A stretch of DNA of 64,000 bases from an uncultured Bacilli bacterium (GCA_934096235.1 CAKOLO010000001.1:186001-250000); one strand, 5' to 3'. Numbered from the stretch's first letter, positions 8,841 through 17,595 are shown. Translations and numbers: made by a program. Notes: a model not told the origin generated them from the letters alone.

Positions 8841-9470
8841 ATGAATAATAATTGTAATTGTAATAATAAAATAAAAGTATTCCCACCATTCTACACATGT
8901 TATGGTGCGACTGGTCCTACTGGTCCAACCGGACCTAGTGGTGGTGCTACGGGTCCAACGGGTCCAACAGGTCCTACAGGAGCAACTGGTCCAACAGGTC
9001 CAACAGGAGCAACTGGTCCAACAGGTCCAACAGGAGCAACTGGTCCAACAGGTCTAACAGGAGCAACTGGTCCTACTGGAGCTACAGGTGACACTGGGCC
9101 AACGGGTCCAACAGGAGCAACTGGTCCAACGGGTCCTACCGGACCTACTGGTGAAACTGGACCAACAGGACCAACAGGACCTACAGGAGCAACTGGTCCT
9201 ACTGGAGCTACAGGTGACGCTGGTCCAACAGGTCCTACAGGAGCAACACCTACTCTATCTATTGGAACAGTAACTACTGGAGATCCAGGAACAGAAGCAA
9301 CAGCAACTATCACTGGTACAGCTCCAAACTATGTACTTAATTTAACTATTCCACAAGGTCCTACCGGACCTACTGGTGAAACTGGACCAACAGGACCAAC
9401 AGGACCAACAGGACCAACAGGACCAACAGGACCTACAGGACCTACAGGACCTACAGGACCTTCAGCATAA
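8841..9470 (+). CDS. Collagen-like GPT-repeat protein
   Basis: 209 residues. After a short Asn/Cys-rich start (NCNCNNKIKVFPPF) come about 40 Gly-X-Y triplets, mostly GPT and GAT, interrupted at about residues 135-172 by a non-collagenous segment (TLSIGTVTTGDPGTEATATITG). It then resumes and ends in GPT triplets with PSA. There is no signal peptide. This matches BclA-type collagen-like glycoproteins of Firmicutes, whose Thr residues are often glycosylated and which often decorate spores or cell surfaces. Its stop overlaps the ATG of a glycosyltransferase gene (TAATG), a context that supports glycosylation. AGGAGG precedes the start. The antisense open frame is only a shadow of the repeats. Confidence 0.9.
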   Translation: MNNNCNCNNKIKVFPPFYTCYGATGPTGPTGPSGGATGPTGPTGPTGATGPTGPTGATGPTGPTGATGPTGLTGATGPTGATGDTGPTGPTGATGPTGPTGPTGETGPTGPTGPTGATGPTGATGDAGPTGPTGATPTLSIGTVTTGDPGTEATATITGTAPNYVLNLTIPQGPTGPTGETGPTGPTGPTGPTGPTGPTGPTGPTGPSA

Positions 9471-10538
9471 TGAAAAACTATAAAATATGTGTTTATGCTA
9501 TCTGTAAAAATGAATCTAAGTTTATTAAAAGATGGTATGAATCAATAAAAGGAGCTGACTATATATGTGTTCTAGACACAGGATCAGAAGACGATAGCTT
9601 AAAAATACTTAAAAGTTTAAATATAAAAGTAAAACAAAAAAATAATTAAACCATGGAGATTTGACACTGCTCGTAATGAATCAATGAAACTAATACCAAA
9701 AGATACTGATATATGTATATGTTTAGACTTAGATGAAATAATGTTACCAGGATGGAAAGAAGAATTAATTAAAATATGGAATAAAAACACTACACGAATA
9801 AACTATAAATATAACTGGAGTCTAGATAAAAACAATAAACCTATAATAAGTTTCTATGCTAATAAAATTCATAAAAATAACTATTATAAATGGACTCATC
9901 CCGTTCATGAAATACTAACTCCATTAAAAGAAGAACAATCTATAACAACAAATAATATAATAATTAATCATTACCCTGACAGTACTAAATCAAGAAGTAA
10001 TTATCTTCCACTTCTAGAACTTTCTGTTAAAGAAGATCCTACTGATGATAGAAACATGCATTATCTAGGAAAAGAATACATGTATTATAGAAAATGGAAT
10101 AAATGCATAGACACATTAATAAAACATTTGTCACTTCCCTCTTCTACATGGAAAGATGAAAGATGTGCATCCATGAGATTTATTGCAAATTCATATATTA
10201 ATTTAAAAAGATATGATGAAGCACGTATGTGGCTAGATAAAGCAATGACTGAAGCACCGTATTTAAGAGATGCATTCACAGAAAGAATGATATTAGAATA
10301 TAATCTTAAAAACTATAACGAAAGCATTAAATACGGTAAAAAAGCATTAAAAATAAAAACAAGAACATATACATATATAAATTCAGAACATAGTTGGAAT
10401 GAAACAATATATGATATTATGAGTATAAACTACTACATGATCGGAAATAAAAAAGAAGGACTCAAATATTTAAATAAAGCATTAAAAATAAATCCAAATA
10501 ATGAAAGAATTAAAAATAATAAGAAGTATTTTATGTAA
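9470..10538 (+). pseudogene. Family 2 glycosyltransferase with TPR-like C-terminus, interrupted by a frameshift in an A7 run
   Basis: The first frame starts at the ATG overlapping the collagen-like gene stop and reads MKNYKICVYAICKNESKF...VLDTGSEDDS, a GT-A glycosyltransferase start, but ends at 9647-9649. The second frame (ATG at 9684, no clear ribosome site) continues with PWRFDTARNES, the metal-binding-like DLDEIML, and a C-terminus of about 130 residues with TPR-like helices (MHYLGKEYMYYRKW, GLKYLNKALKINPNNERI). Removing one A from the run at 9636-9642 joins both frames into one protein of about 355 residues (VKQKIIKPWRFD). It could be a sequencing error, a true mutation or a phase-variable switch. 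The likely substrate is the collagen-like protein upstream; this is inferred. Confidence 0.82.
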
Positions 10539-10561
10539 AAGACTCTTAAAGAGTTTTTTAC
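10539..10561 (+). terminator. Probable terminator after the glycosyltransferase gene
   Basis: Short hairpin ACTCT-TAA-AGAGT (10542-10554, one closing mismatch further out) followed by TTTTT. Confidence 0.6.
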
Positions 10562-10630
10562 TTTGTTTCAAAACAAATTTATTTACTTTTCTATTTATTT
10601 TGTTTATAATTATTCTAGGAGATAAGATAT

Positions 10631-11539
10631 ATGAAAAAAGGGAATAAAACAAGATTAATATTTTGGTCAATTGTATGGGTAATAGTTTTAATTCTAGGAG
10701 GATTTGGATACTATAGTTACTTATCAGGCCACGGAGTTAAAGGTGAAGTTAGACATAACTTAAAACCTATAGTTGAGAAATTTAATGGTTTAAATGGCTT
10801 AGAATCATATAAGAGTGCTGGAATTAATATTACTGCTGAAATAAATGGAACTCAAATAGTTGTTACATATAAAACATCTGGAGCAACAGCAACATTTACA
10901 TTTGATTATCAAACTATTGCTACTGAAAAAATACTTTATATGAAATACAGTTCAGCAGATGAAGCAACAGCAAATTTAATAATTAAGTCAATGATTGAAT
11001 CTGTATCAATGGTAAACGGACATAACGAAGGAGAAGTATTTGAAACATACAAATTAGAAGACTTCTATAACACAACTATTGTAGAAGGTGTTCAAATAAA
11101 AAGTATAACAAATAGTAATGAGGTTTATATAAATATTGGTAAATCAATAATAGATGGAATGAAAAACGCAATTAATAATACAAATATTGAATCAATAACT
11201 ACTGAAGACTTAGCTACATTAAAAACTGACATAGGAGCAACTAATGAATTCTATAAAGAAAAAGAAACAATTACATTGTATATAATAAATACTACAACAA
11301 GTTATAATATCTATATTACAGATACTAATACTAAAGGAAATAAAAATTATGAATCAATAACTAATGTAATAAAAGAATTAACAGATGATATTACTCTTCA
11401 AAAATTCACAACTAATATAACAGATTTAAACTCAAATAAAGAATTTGAAAATATAACAGTTACTATTAACAAAGACGTATCTACTATTGAAAAACTAACT
11501 GGTAAAACTAACGTAACTGAAATAGTTATTACTAAATAA
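10631..11539 (+). CDS. Unknown membrane-anchored extracellular protein
   Basis: Not recognised; 302 residues. One N-terminal transmembrane segment (about residues 9-28, IFWSIVWVIVLILGGFGYY) follows a positively charged start, so the rest is probably outside the cell. There is no lipobox Cys, so it is not a lipoprotein. The remainder is rich in Asn, Thr, Ile and beta-prone stretches, with no Cys and no visible catalytic motif. AGGAG precedes the ATG. Terminators on both sides make it a single-gene unit, convergent with smc. Confidence 0.75.
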   Translation: MKKGNKTRLIFWSIVWVIVLILGGFGYYSYLSGHGVKGEVRHNLKPIVEKFNGLNGLESYKSAGINITAEINGTQIVVTYKTSGATATFTFDYQTIATEKILYMKYSSADEATANLIIKSMIESVSMVNGHNEGEVFETYKLEDFYNTTIVEGVQIKSITNSNEVYINIGKSIIDGMKNAINNTNIESITTEDLATLKTDIGATNEFYKEKETITLYIINTTTSYNIYITDTNTKGNKNYESITNVIKELTDDITLQKFTTNITDLNSNKEFENITVTINKDVSTIEKLTGKTNVTEIVITK

Positions 11540-11561
11540 GACATTATGTCTTATTTTTTTA
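11533..11561 (+). terminator. Intrinsic terminator after the 10631 gene
   Basis: Ten-bp stem AAATAAGACA/TGTCTTATTT with loop TTA (11534-11556), followed by TTTT. It overlaps the stop codon. Confidence 0.88.
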
Positions 11562-11584
11562 TGCAATAAAAAAGTTAGTGAAAA

Positions 11585-14515
11585 CTAATTATCAAGTTTA
11601 ACACTAACTAATTTACTAACTCCACTTTCTTGCATTGTAACACCATATAGTCTATCTAAAAATTCCATTGTTTTCTTTTTATGTGTTATTACAAGTAATT
11701 GAGTTTTATTTTTATAATTATGTAAATATTCACCAAATATAGTAGCATTATTTTCATCTAAAGCACTTTCTACTTCATCAAGTATTACAAATGGTACTTT
11801 CTCAAGATTCATGATTGAGAATAATAAACTAATCGCAGTCATAGTTCTCTCTCCACCTGAAAGTAAGCTAAGTGGTTTTTGATTTTTACCTGGTGGTATA
11901 GCTATAATATCAATACCAGTTTCAAGTATATTATCAGGGTCAGTTAACTCTAAATGAGCACTTCCACCCTTAAATAATGTTTTAAACACTTTACCAAACT
12001 CTATATTTATATTATTAAATGATTCTTCAAACTTATCTTTCATCACGTCATCCATATCATCAATAATACTAAGTAAATCATTTTCACTTCTTTCTAAATC
12101 TTCCTTTTGCTTATTTAAGAAGTTTACTCTTGTAGATATTCTTTCATACTCATCAATACTTCCTAAATTTACATCTCCTAAAGACTTAATTTTACGTCTT
12201 AGAATAGATACTTTACTTCTAGCAGTATCTTCATCTATTTCAAGAACATACTCTTTACTAGCTCTTTCATATCCAAGACTATAGTCTTCACTAAGTCTAG
12301 TAAGTAAACTATCCAAAGACATATCAAGTTTAGTGATATCAAGTTCTAAAGTATTTATCTCATGAGATAAATTATTATATTCTAAGTTCATCTTCTTAAT
12401 AGCAGTCTCTAATTCATTTAAAGTATTATTAAGTTCTAATTTATCTTTATTATATATTTCTAAATTCTTTTCTAATATAGTTTTTTCTTGTTCATGATTA
12501 TAATAATCTTCAATAACTTTATTTAATTCATTATCCAAACTATTTTCACTTAAATTATTTATTTCATTTAATACCATATTATATTCGTTAGTTAAACTAT
12601 CTAATTGACTTACTTTAGAATTAATACTTTCATTAGAACTAACAAATTCAATATTAAGTTTATATATATTATCTTTTATAATATTTTGTTCTTCTTCATA
12701 AGATAGTACTTTCTTTTCACTTATTTTTATATCATTTACTAGTGCTTCTGTACTAAGTTTTAGTTTTTCTAGTTCATACTTATCACTTATAAATGAATTA
12801 GATGTTTTAAGACTACCACCTGTCATAATACCACCTACATGAATAAGTTCTCCATCAAGTGATATTACTCTATATCTATGATTTATTTTTTTGCTTATTT
12901 GTATAGCAGCAGTTATATTACTAGCAACTATTATATTACCAAGTTGATTCATAACAATATTATAATATTTTGAGTCATATGTAACTAAATCACTAGCAAT
13001 ACCAACGAATCCTATAATATTTTGTACTACTCTTAGAGTCTCTGGATCCACACTCTTAGGTTTTATAACATTAAGTGGAAAGAATGTAGCCCTTCCCTTA
13101 TTATGGCTCTTTAAGTATTCAATAGCTTCTTTAGCACATGCTTCATCATTAACAACTATATTATTAGATGAAGCACCAAGAGCAACTTCAAGCATAGATA
13201 CATATTCATCCTTAGTATCAACTAAATTACCAAGTATATTATGTATTCCTCTTAACGTAGGATTATCTATTATACTTCTAACACTATAAGGAATCTTATT
13301 CATACTAGCAATATTAGTTTCAAGTACATCTATTTTATTTCTAACTTCCATTAAATTCTTACGTTTTTGATTTAGTTCAAAGTTATACTTTTCACGAGTA
13401 GTATTCATCATATTAAAGTCACGAGTCATACTATCAAGTTTATCTTTAATAGAAGTTTTATTATTCTTTAAATTATCTATTTCTACATTTATAAGAGAAA
13501 TATTATTCTTAAGTTCTCCTTCTCTATCTTTAAGTTTAATAATATTGTTTTTAACTGCTTCACTTGTTTTATCATATTTATTACGTTCAGTCATTAAAGT
13601 CTTTTTATTGCCCAAATCAAGTAAAGTTTCATTAAGTTTAAATATTTCACCACTTGTTTTCTTAATTTTTTCATCAAGATTTAATATTTCTAATTTAATC
13701 TTTTCTACTTCAGTATTATCACTAGTAGAATCACTATTTAATTTAGATAATTCTTCTTCTAATTTTAATTTTCTACTTTTCTTTATTTCCACTTCACTAC
13801 TATAAGTAGTTATATCTTTAGCTATAAGTGCAATTTCAACACTTTCAAGTTCACTTAGTGCTTCTTTATATTCTCGTGCTTTTCTAGCAGCTTCTTCTAA
13901 AGGAAGTAAGTTTTCAGAGTTTTCACTTATTATTAAGTTTATTCTCTCTATATTATCATGTGTTTTAGATAATTTAGATAAACTTTCTTCTTTTCTCTTT
14001 TTATATTTAAGTACACCAGCTGCATCTTCAAATATAATTCTTCTCTCTTCTGGCTTTTCACTTAATATTTGATCTATTTTATTTTGTGGTACGATATTAA
14101 ATGATTCTTTACTACTTCTTGAATCCATAAATAAATTAGTTATATCTTTAAGTCTACATTTTTCAGAATTTATAAAGTATTCATTTTCACCAGTCTTATA
14201 AACAACTCTCTTAACAGAAACTTCATTATAATCAATATTAAGAGTTTTATCACTATTATCAAATACAATCATAACGGATGCAAAATTAGAAGGATTTCTA
14301 GAAGAAGATCCAGTAAACACTACATCAGCCATATTATTGCTACCACGAAGAGTCTTTATACTTTGTTCTCCAAGCACCCATCTTATTGCATCAACAATAT
14401 TACTTTTACCTGAACCATTAGGTCCAACTATACCAGTAAATGATTGATCAAGTTCTATAACTGTCTTATCGGCAAAACTCTTAAATCCATGTAGTCTTAT
14501 TTCTTTTATGTACAT
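11585..14515 (-). CDS. smc: Chromosome segregation SMC ATPase with short arms
   Basis: Core of the condensin complex. Walker A GPNGSGKS is at residues 31-38. A first coiled coil spans about 165-395 and the hinge about 400-560 (LRGIHNILGNLV). The second coil follows, and the C-terminal head has the signature LLSGGERTMTA and Walker B VILDEVESALD. All functional parts are present, but the 976 residues are about 200 fewer than in typical bacterial SMC (about 1,190), and the loss falls in the coiled coils. rnc lies upstream, the order common in Firmicutes. No scpA or scpB is in this window. Confidence 0.96.
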   Translation of the reverse strand: MYIKEIRLHGFKSFADKTVIELDQSFTGIVGPNGSGKSNIVDAIRWVLGEQSIKTLRGSNNMADVVFTGSSSRNPSNFASVMIVFDNSDKTLNIDYNEVSVKRVVYKTGENEYFINSEKCRLKDITNLFMDSRSSKESFNIVPQNKIDQILSEKPEERRIIFEDAAGVLKYKKRKEESLSKLSKTHDNIERINLIISENSENLLPLEEAARKAREYKEALSELESVEIALIAKDITTYSSEVEIKKSRKLKLEEELSKLNSDSTSDNTEVEKIKLEILNLDEKIKKTSGEIFKLNETLLDLGNKKTLMTERNKYDKTSEAVKNNIIKLKDREGELKNNISLINVEIDNLKNNKTSIKDKLDSMTRDFNMMNTTREKYNFELNQKRKNLMEVRNKIDVLETNIASMNKIPYSVRSIIDNPTLRGIHNILGNLVDTKDEYVSMLEVALGASSNNIVVNDEACAKEAIEYLKSHNKGRATFFPLNVIKPKSVDPETLRVVQNIIGFVGIASDLVTYDSKYYNIVMNQLGNIIVASNITAAIQISKKINHRYRVISLDGELIHVGGIMTGGSLKTSNSFISDKYELEKLKLSTEALVNDIKISEKKVLSYEEEQNIIKDNIYKLNIEFVSSNESINSKVSQLDSLTNEYNMVLNEINNLSENSLDNELNKVIEDYYNHEQEKTILEKNLEIYNKDKLELNNTLNELETAIKKMNLEYNNLSHEINTLELDITKLDMSLDSLLTRLSEDYSLGYERASKEYVLEIDEDTARSKVSILRRKIKSLGDVNLGSIDEYERISTRVNFLNKQKEDLERSENDLLSIIDDMDDVMKDKFEESFNNINIEFGKVFKTLFKGGSAHLELTDPDNILETGIDIIAIPPGKNQKPLSLLSGGERTMTAISLLFSIMNLEKVPFVILDEVESALDENNATIFGEYLHNYKNKTQLLVITHKKKTMEFLDRLYGVTMQESGVSKLVSVKLDN

Positions 14516-14571
14516 AATATCACCACTTCTATTTTTAATCTCTTAATCATTATATCATATATTTTTTTTAT

Positions 14572-14604
14572 TAAAAAGAAAAATGGCAACTTTTATACCA
14601 TTTT
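14572..14604 (-). terminator. Probable terminator of rnc
   Basis: Minus-strand hairpin AAATGG/CCATTT (14581-14586 and 14598-14603) followed by TTCTTTTT. It separates rnc from smc. Confidence 0.65.
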
Positions 14605-14607
14605 ATC

Positions 14608-15255
14608 TTACTTTGCTCTCTTCATATATGCTTCTTTAGCAGCATTTTGCTCTGCTTCTTTTTTAGAATTTCCAACTCCAACACCATATACAAGATCATC
14701 AATTATAACTTCTACTTTAAATTCTTTATGATGAGCAGGTCCACTTTCATCTATTAAATTATATGTAACACTCTTTTTAACAGTTTGAACACTTTCTTGA
14801 AGTAAACTCTTATAATCCATTAAGAAGTCTTCATGATTTTCTATATATGGAACTATCATATCATGAAATAATTTTTTTACTTTATCAAGTCCTTGTTCTA
14901 AATATATAACAGCCATACATGCCTCAAATACATCTGCTATTATAGTTTTATTAGCTTCGCTTATTCCATTACCTAGATATATATAATCTTTAAGATTTAT
15001 TTCTTTAGAATACTCGTACAATGCATTTTCACACACATATAAACTTCTAAGTCTACTCATTTCCCCCTCAGGATAACTAGTATTATTATATAAGTAATCA
15101 CTACACACTATTTCTAAGACTGCATCTCCTAGATATTCAAGTCTTTCATAACATTCACAATTATGTTCATTAGAATAACTTGAATGAGTTAAAGCAACCC
15201 TTAATAATTCTTCATTTTTAATTTCAATATTAAATTTTTTAAATATATCTTTCAT
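14608..15255 (-). CDS. rnc: Ribonuclease III
   Basis: Cuts double-stranded RNA in rRNA and mRNA processing. The signature ERLEYLGDAVLEIV lies near residue 40, the second metal-binding acidic cluster (ADVFEACMAVIYLE) near 115, and a double-stranded RNA binding domain at about 150-215 (DYKSLLQESVQ...KKEAEQNAAKEAY). The start at 15255 was chosen because it is an ATG; an in-frame GTG lies nine bases upstream at 15264. A TATAAT box ends only a few bases before that GTG, so the leader is very short or absent. It stands directly before smc, as in many Firmicutes. Confidence 0.95.
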   Translation of the reverse strand: MKDIFKKFNIEIKNEELLRVALTHSSYSNEHNCECYERLEYLGDAVLEIVCSDYLYNNTSYPEGEMSRLRSLYVCENALYEYSKEINLKDYIYLGNGISEANKTIIADVFEACMAVIYLEQGLDKVKKLFHDMIVPYIENHEDFLMDYKSLLQESVQTVKKSVTYNLIDESGPAHHKEFKVEVIIDDLVYGVGVGNSKKEAEQNAAKEAYMKRAK

Positions 15256-15279
15256 CTCTATCACATAAAAATTATATCA

Positions 15280-15305
15280 CAAAAAAAGAAATAAAACTAT
15301 TTCTT
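15280..15305 (-). terminator. Intrinsic terminator of the broken zinc-ribbon gene
   Basis: Minus-strand hairpin AAGAAATA-GTTT-TATTTCTT (15286-15305) followed by TTTTT. It lies between the remnant gene and the rnc promoter. Confidence 0.78.
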
Positions 15306-15315
15306 TAATTATTCT

Positions 15316-15539
15316 TTAAATCCAACCACTAACAAATTCCTTAAATAATACATATATAATTATAAATGGCAATGTTATAAATCCATAGACTACAATTAAT
15401 TCACAACCAAGTATACCTTTTAATAATTTACTTTGATATCATCTTTAACAAGAATATTATCTTTTTTAGTACCACAATTATCACAAACAAAAATATAATC
15501 TTCAAGTTCTTTATTACAAGTTCTACATCTATAACTCAT
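15316..15539 (-). pseudogene. Small zinc-ribbon membrane protein, split by a frameshift
   Basis: An ATG at 15537-15539 with AGAGG seven bases before it opens a 39-codon frame containing two CxxC pairs (CRTC and CDNC), ending at 15420. The frame shifted by one base continues at once with KLLKGILGCELIVVYG and a hydrophobic stretch, and ends at 15316-15318. One extra A near 15432 (IKS instead of IKV) would fuse them into about 74 residues: a zinc ribbon plus one transmembrane segment. This is a frameshifted gene or a sequencing error. The CxxC ribbon resembles the N-termini of the proteins at 60461 and 62913. Function unknown. Confidence 0.6.
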
Positions 15540-15592
15540 ACACAACCTCTACATTATATGTATAGTATAACATACATTTTATTGTTTTAATA

Positions 15593-15627
15593 TTTATTTT
15601 TAATGAATAATATTATATAATATCTAT
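15593..15627 (+). promoter_or_regulatory. yidD promoter giving a probable leaderless mRNA
   Basis: TATAAT at 15616-15621 ends six bases before the yidD ATG (15628), so transcription should start on or next to the start codon. No Shine-Dalgarno sequence is present. The -35 (about 15593) is weak. A minus-strand promoter for the zinc-ribbon gene is probably nearby (TATACT). Confidence 0.55.
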
Positions 15628-15846
15628 ATGAAGAATTTTTTAATCAAACTAATAAATATATATCAAATAACACCTCTTCATTGTCATTCAATGTGTAGAT
15701 TTACTCCTACATGTAGTGAATATATGAAAGAATGTTTAGAATTATATGGATTAAAAGGTATCAATAAAGGAATAAAAAGAATATTAAGGTGTCATCCCTT
15801 TGGAAAATTTGGATATGACCCTGTAACTAAAGGAGAAGATTTATGA
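15628..15846 (+). CDS. yidD: YidD membrane protein insertion efficiency factor
   Basis: 72 residues with the family hallmarks HCHSMCRFTPTCSEYMKECLELYG and the C-terminal RCHPFGKFGYDPV. YidD proteins are small peripheral membrane proteins thought to help YidC-dependent membrane insertion. In most bacteria yidD sits beside rnpA and yidC; here it is alone with a binding-protein-like gene, so it has moved out of the usual cluster. It lacks a ribosome binding site and is probably leaderless. It ends in TGA and overlaps the next ATG by four bases (ATGA). Confidence 0.95.
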   Translation: MKNFLIKLINIYQITPLHCHSMCRFTPTCSEYMKECLELYGLKGINKGIKRILRCHPFGKFGYDPVTKGEDL

Positions 15847-16703
15847 AAAAAACAGTTTTAGGAATATTAACCTGTCTAACATTTTTAACAGGATGTACTT
15901 TTGGAGATGATTTTAGTGATAAATTACTTTACACTACTATGTATCCTATAGAATATGCAGCAAATGAATTATATAGTGATTATGCTAAAGTACAAAGTGT
16001 TTATCCAAACGGAGCAGATAATAAATACGAAGTCACTCAAAAGAAAAAAGAAATATATGCTAATAGTGAAATATTTATTTATTCAGGTATCGCAAGCGAA
16101 GCCTACTTAGCAAGAGACATGTTAAATATAAACAAAGATTTAAAATTAATAGATGCAACTAAAGGAATGGATACTAATGCAGAACTAGAAAGTATATGGC
16201 TAGATCCTTCAAACTACTTAATGCTTTGTAGTAATATTAAATCAAGTCTTATAGATTATAATGATAATCCATATGTAAAAGAAGCTATAGAAAATAATTA
16301 TAAAGAATTAAATGAAAAAGTATCAAGTCTAGATGTATTATTTTATAACATTGGAAAAAATGGAAACTTTAATACAATATTAACAACAAGTAATGTATTT
16401 AATTATTTAACTAAATATAATATAAATGTTATATCTTTAGATAATAAAAATGAAACACTCGATAAAGCATACGCAGATGCTAAAAAAATGATAGATTCAA
16501 AACAAATAAAATATATATATTATATAGATGGAGAAGAACTAACAGATAGACAAAATAAATTTATCGCGGATAATGGTATTACTAAAATAGTACTTCCTAA
16601 TCTATTTACTCTAACAGATGAAGAAAGAAAAGCTAACGAAGACTATATATCACTTATGAATGAAATAATTGATAATTATAAAAAAGAACTATATAAAAAG
16701 TAA
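15843..16703 (+). CDS. ZnuA/TroA-like metal-binding lipoprotein lacking the usual histidines
   Basis: 286 residues with a lipoprotein signal (LTCLTFLTGC, Cys at about 18). The fold pattern of cluster A-I solute binding proteins of metal ABC transporters is visible: TMYPIEYAANEL, then IWLDPSNYLML, which corresponds to the IWLDP motif, and a late LPNLFTLTDEERKANEDYISLM. The usual metal ligands are not seen: the PHxYEPT loop reads NGADNKYEVTQ, and the DPHIWLDP His is absent. No ATPase or permease gene adjoins it. It may be a folded but repurposed binding protein. The ATGA overlap couples its translation to yidD. Lgt, which would lipidate it, is encoded at 22914. Confidence 0.78.
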   Translation: MKKTVLGILTCLTFLTGCTFGDDFSDKLLYTTMYPIEYAANELYSDYAKVQSVYPNGADNKYEVTQKKKEIYANSEIFIYSGIASEAYLARDMLNINKDLKLIDATKGMDTNAELESIWLDPSNYLMLCSNIKSSLIDYNDNPYVKEAIENNYKELNEKVSSLDVLFYNIGKNGNFNTILTTSNVFNYLTKYNINVISLDNKNETLDKAYADAKKMIDSKQIKYIYYIDGEELTDRQNKFIADNGITKIVLPNLFTLTDEERKANEDYISLMNEIIDNYKKELYKK

Positions 16704-16730
16704 TAGAAATTAATCTATTACTTTTATTTT
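16694..16730 (+). terminator. Bidirectional terminator between convergent genes
   Basis: Perfect 12-bp stem AAAAGTAATAGA/TCTATTACTTTT (16696-16707 and 16714-16725) with TTTATTTT on the plus side and A/T-rich sequence on the other. It serves the ZnuA-like gene and probably the HipA-like gene as well. Confidence 0.88.
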
Positions 16731-17595
16731 ATATCTTAGAAGAATAAGAAAGTGTTCTTTCTATAACATCCTTTTTAGCACCAAAATAATCATTTAACTT
16801 GATTCTATCATGAATAGATGCTTTTAACTTATACTTTTCAAGAGTTCTATTTAATACTTCTTGTACATTTATATCAAGTGCCTTAGATAAACTATTATAA
16901 AAAGCAAGATTATTTCTAACTAGTTTTAATAGTTTCAATTGTCTAGGATCAATATAATTATCTACTGGAAAATATAAATCTTCAAAACAAGAAATATAAG
17001 AATTAAAGTTACCAGTATTAAATGCAACACCATTATCACATAAAGGTGCAAGTTTAACAACATCATCACTATTCATTTCAAAAGAAACATTTATATGAGT
17101 TCTATCATTTTGACCACTAAAGAAATCAAAAGCAACTAAACCAAACACTTGTTCCATTAATTTCTTACCTACTTCATCACCAAATCTAGTACAAGTTTGA
17201 CACTTAAGTGATTCTATATCATCAGGTACATCAATAAAATATCTACTAGCAAACTCTAAATAATCTAAATATAAAGATGATTTTTTTCTAAAGTTTTTAC
17301 TAAGAACTCCTACATGACTACCATCAGTTGCAAGCATAAATTTAACACATTGAACATTAAATTCATGAGCAAGTTCACTTAAAAATAGTTCATTAAATAC
17401 AAAATCACTTTTAAAATAATAAAGACCATCTTGAAGAACATACCAATTAGTATAAAATTTAAATAAATCATTATCAATTCTTAAGTATCTTGCTAATTCT
17501 TCCACACTTAAATCAGTAACATCATCATAACGTTTACCTTTTAAATTAATAAGTCTTTTTTTACACTCCTTAGTTAATGAAACATTATTAAACAT
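16729..17595 (-). CDS. HipA-like protein kinase, stand-alone
   Basis: 288 residues. The centre and C-terminal half match the HipA catalytic lobe: NELFLSELAHEFNV in the first lobe, then FFSGQNDRTHINVSF, where Asp164 and Asn169 correspond to the NxDxHxxN catalytic loop, and KLAPLCDNG, where Asp187 matches the metal-binding Asp of the APLYD motif. HipA toxins phosphorylate tRNA synthetases or other proteins. A HipB-like antitoxin and the full N-terminal HipA domain are missing, so this is probably a chromosomal HipA-fold kinase and not a classic toxin. It forms a single-gene unit with its own terminator. The family is judged from motifs only. Confidence 0.65.
   Translation of the reverse strand: MFNNVSLTKECKKRLINLKGKRYDDVTDLSVEELARYLRIDNDLFKFYTNWYVLQDGLYYFKSDFVFNELFLSELAHEFNVQCVKFMLATDGSHVGVLSKNFRKKSSLYLDYLEFASRYFIDVPDDIESLKCQTCTRFGDEVGKKLMEQVFGLVAFDFFSGQNDRTHINVSFEMNSDDVVKLAPLCDNGVAFNTGNFNSYISCFEDLYFPVDNYIDPRQLKLLKLVRNNLAFYNSLSKALDINVQEVLNRTLEKYKLKASIHDRIKLNDYFGAKKDVIERTLSYSSKI

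Noticed and set aside
8900..9313. Long minus-strand open frame with VGPVGPVAP repeats
   Set aside because: It is the reverse complement of the GPT collagen repeats; no start signal, and the plus-strand gene has a strong ribosome site.
8841..9470. The collagen-like repeat as a CRISPR array
   Set aside because: The repeats are short coding triplets in one frame with no unique spacers.
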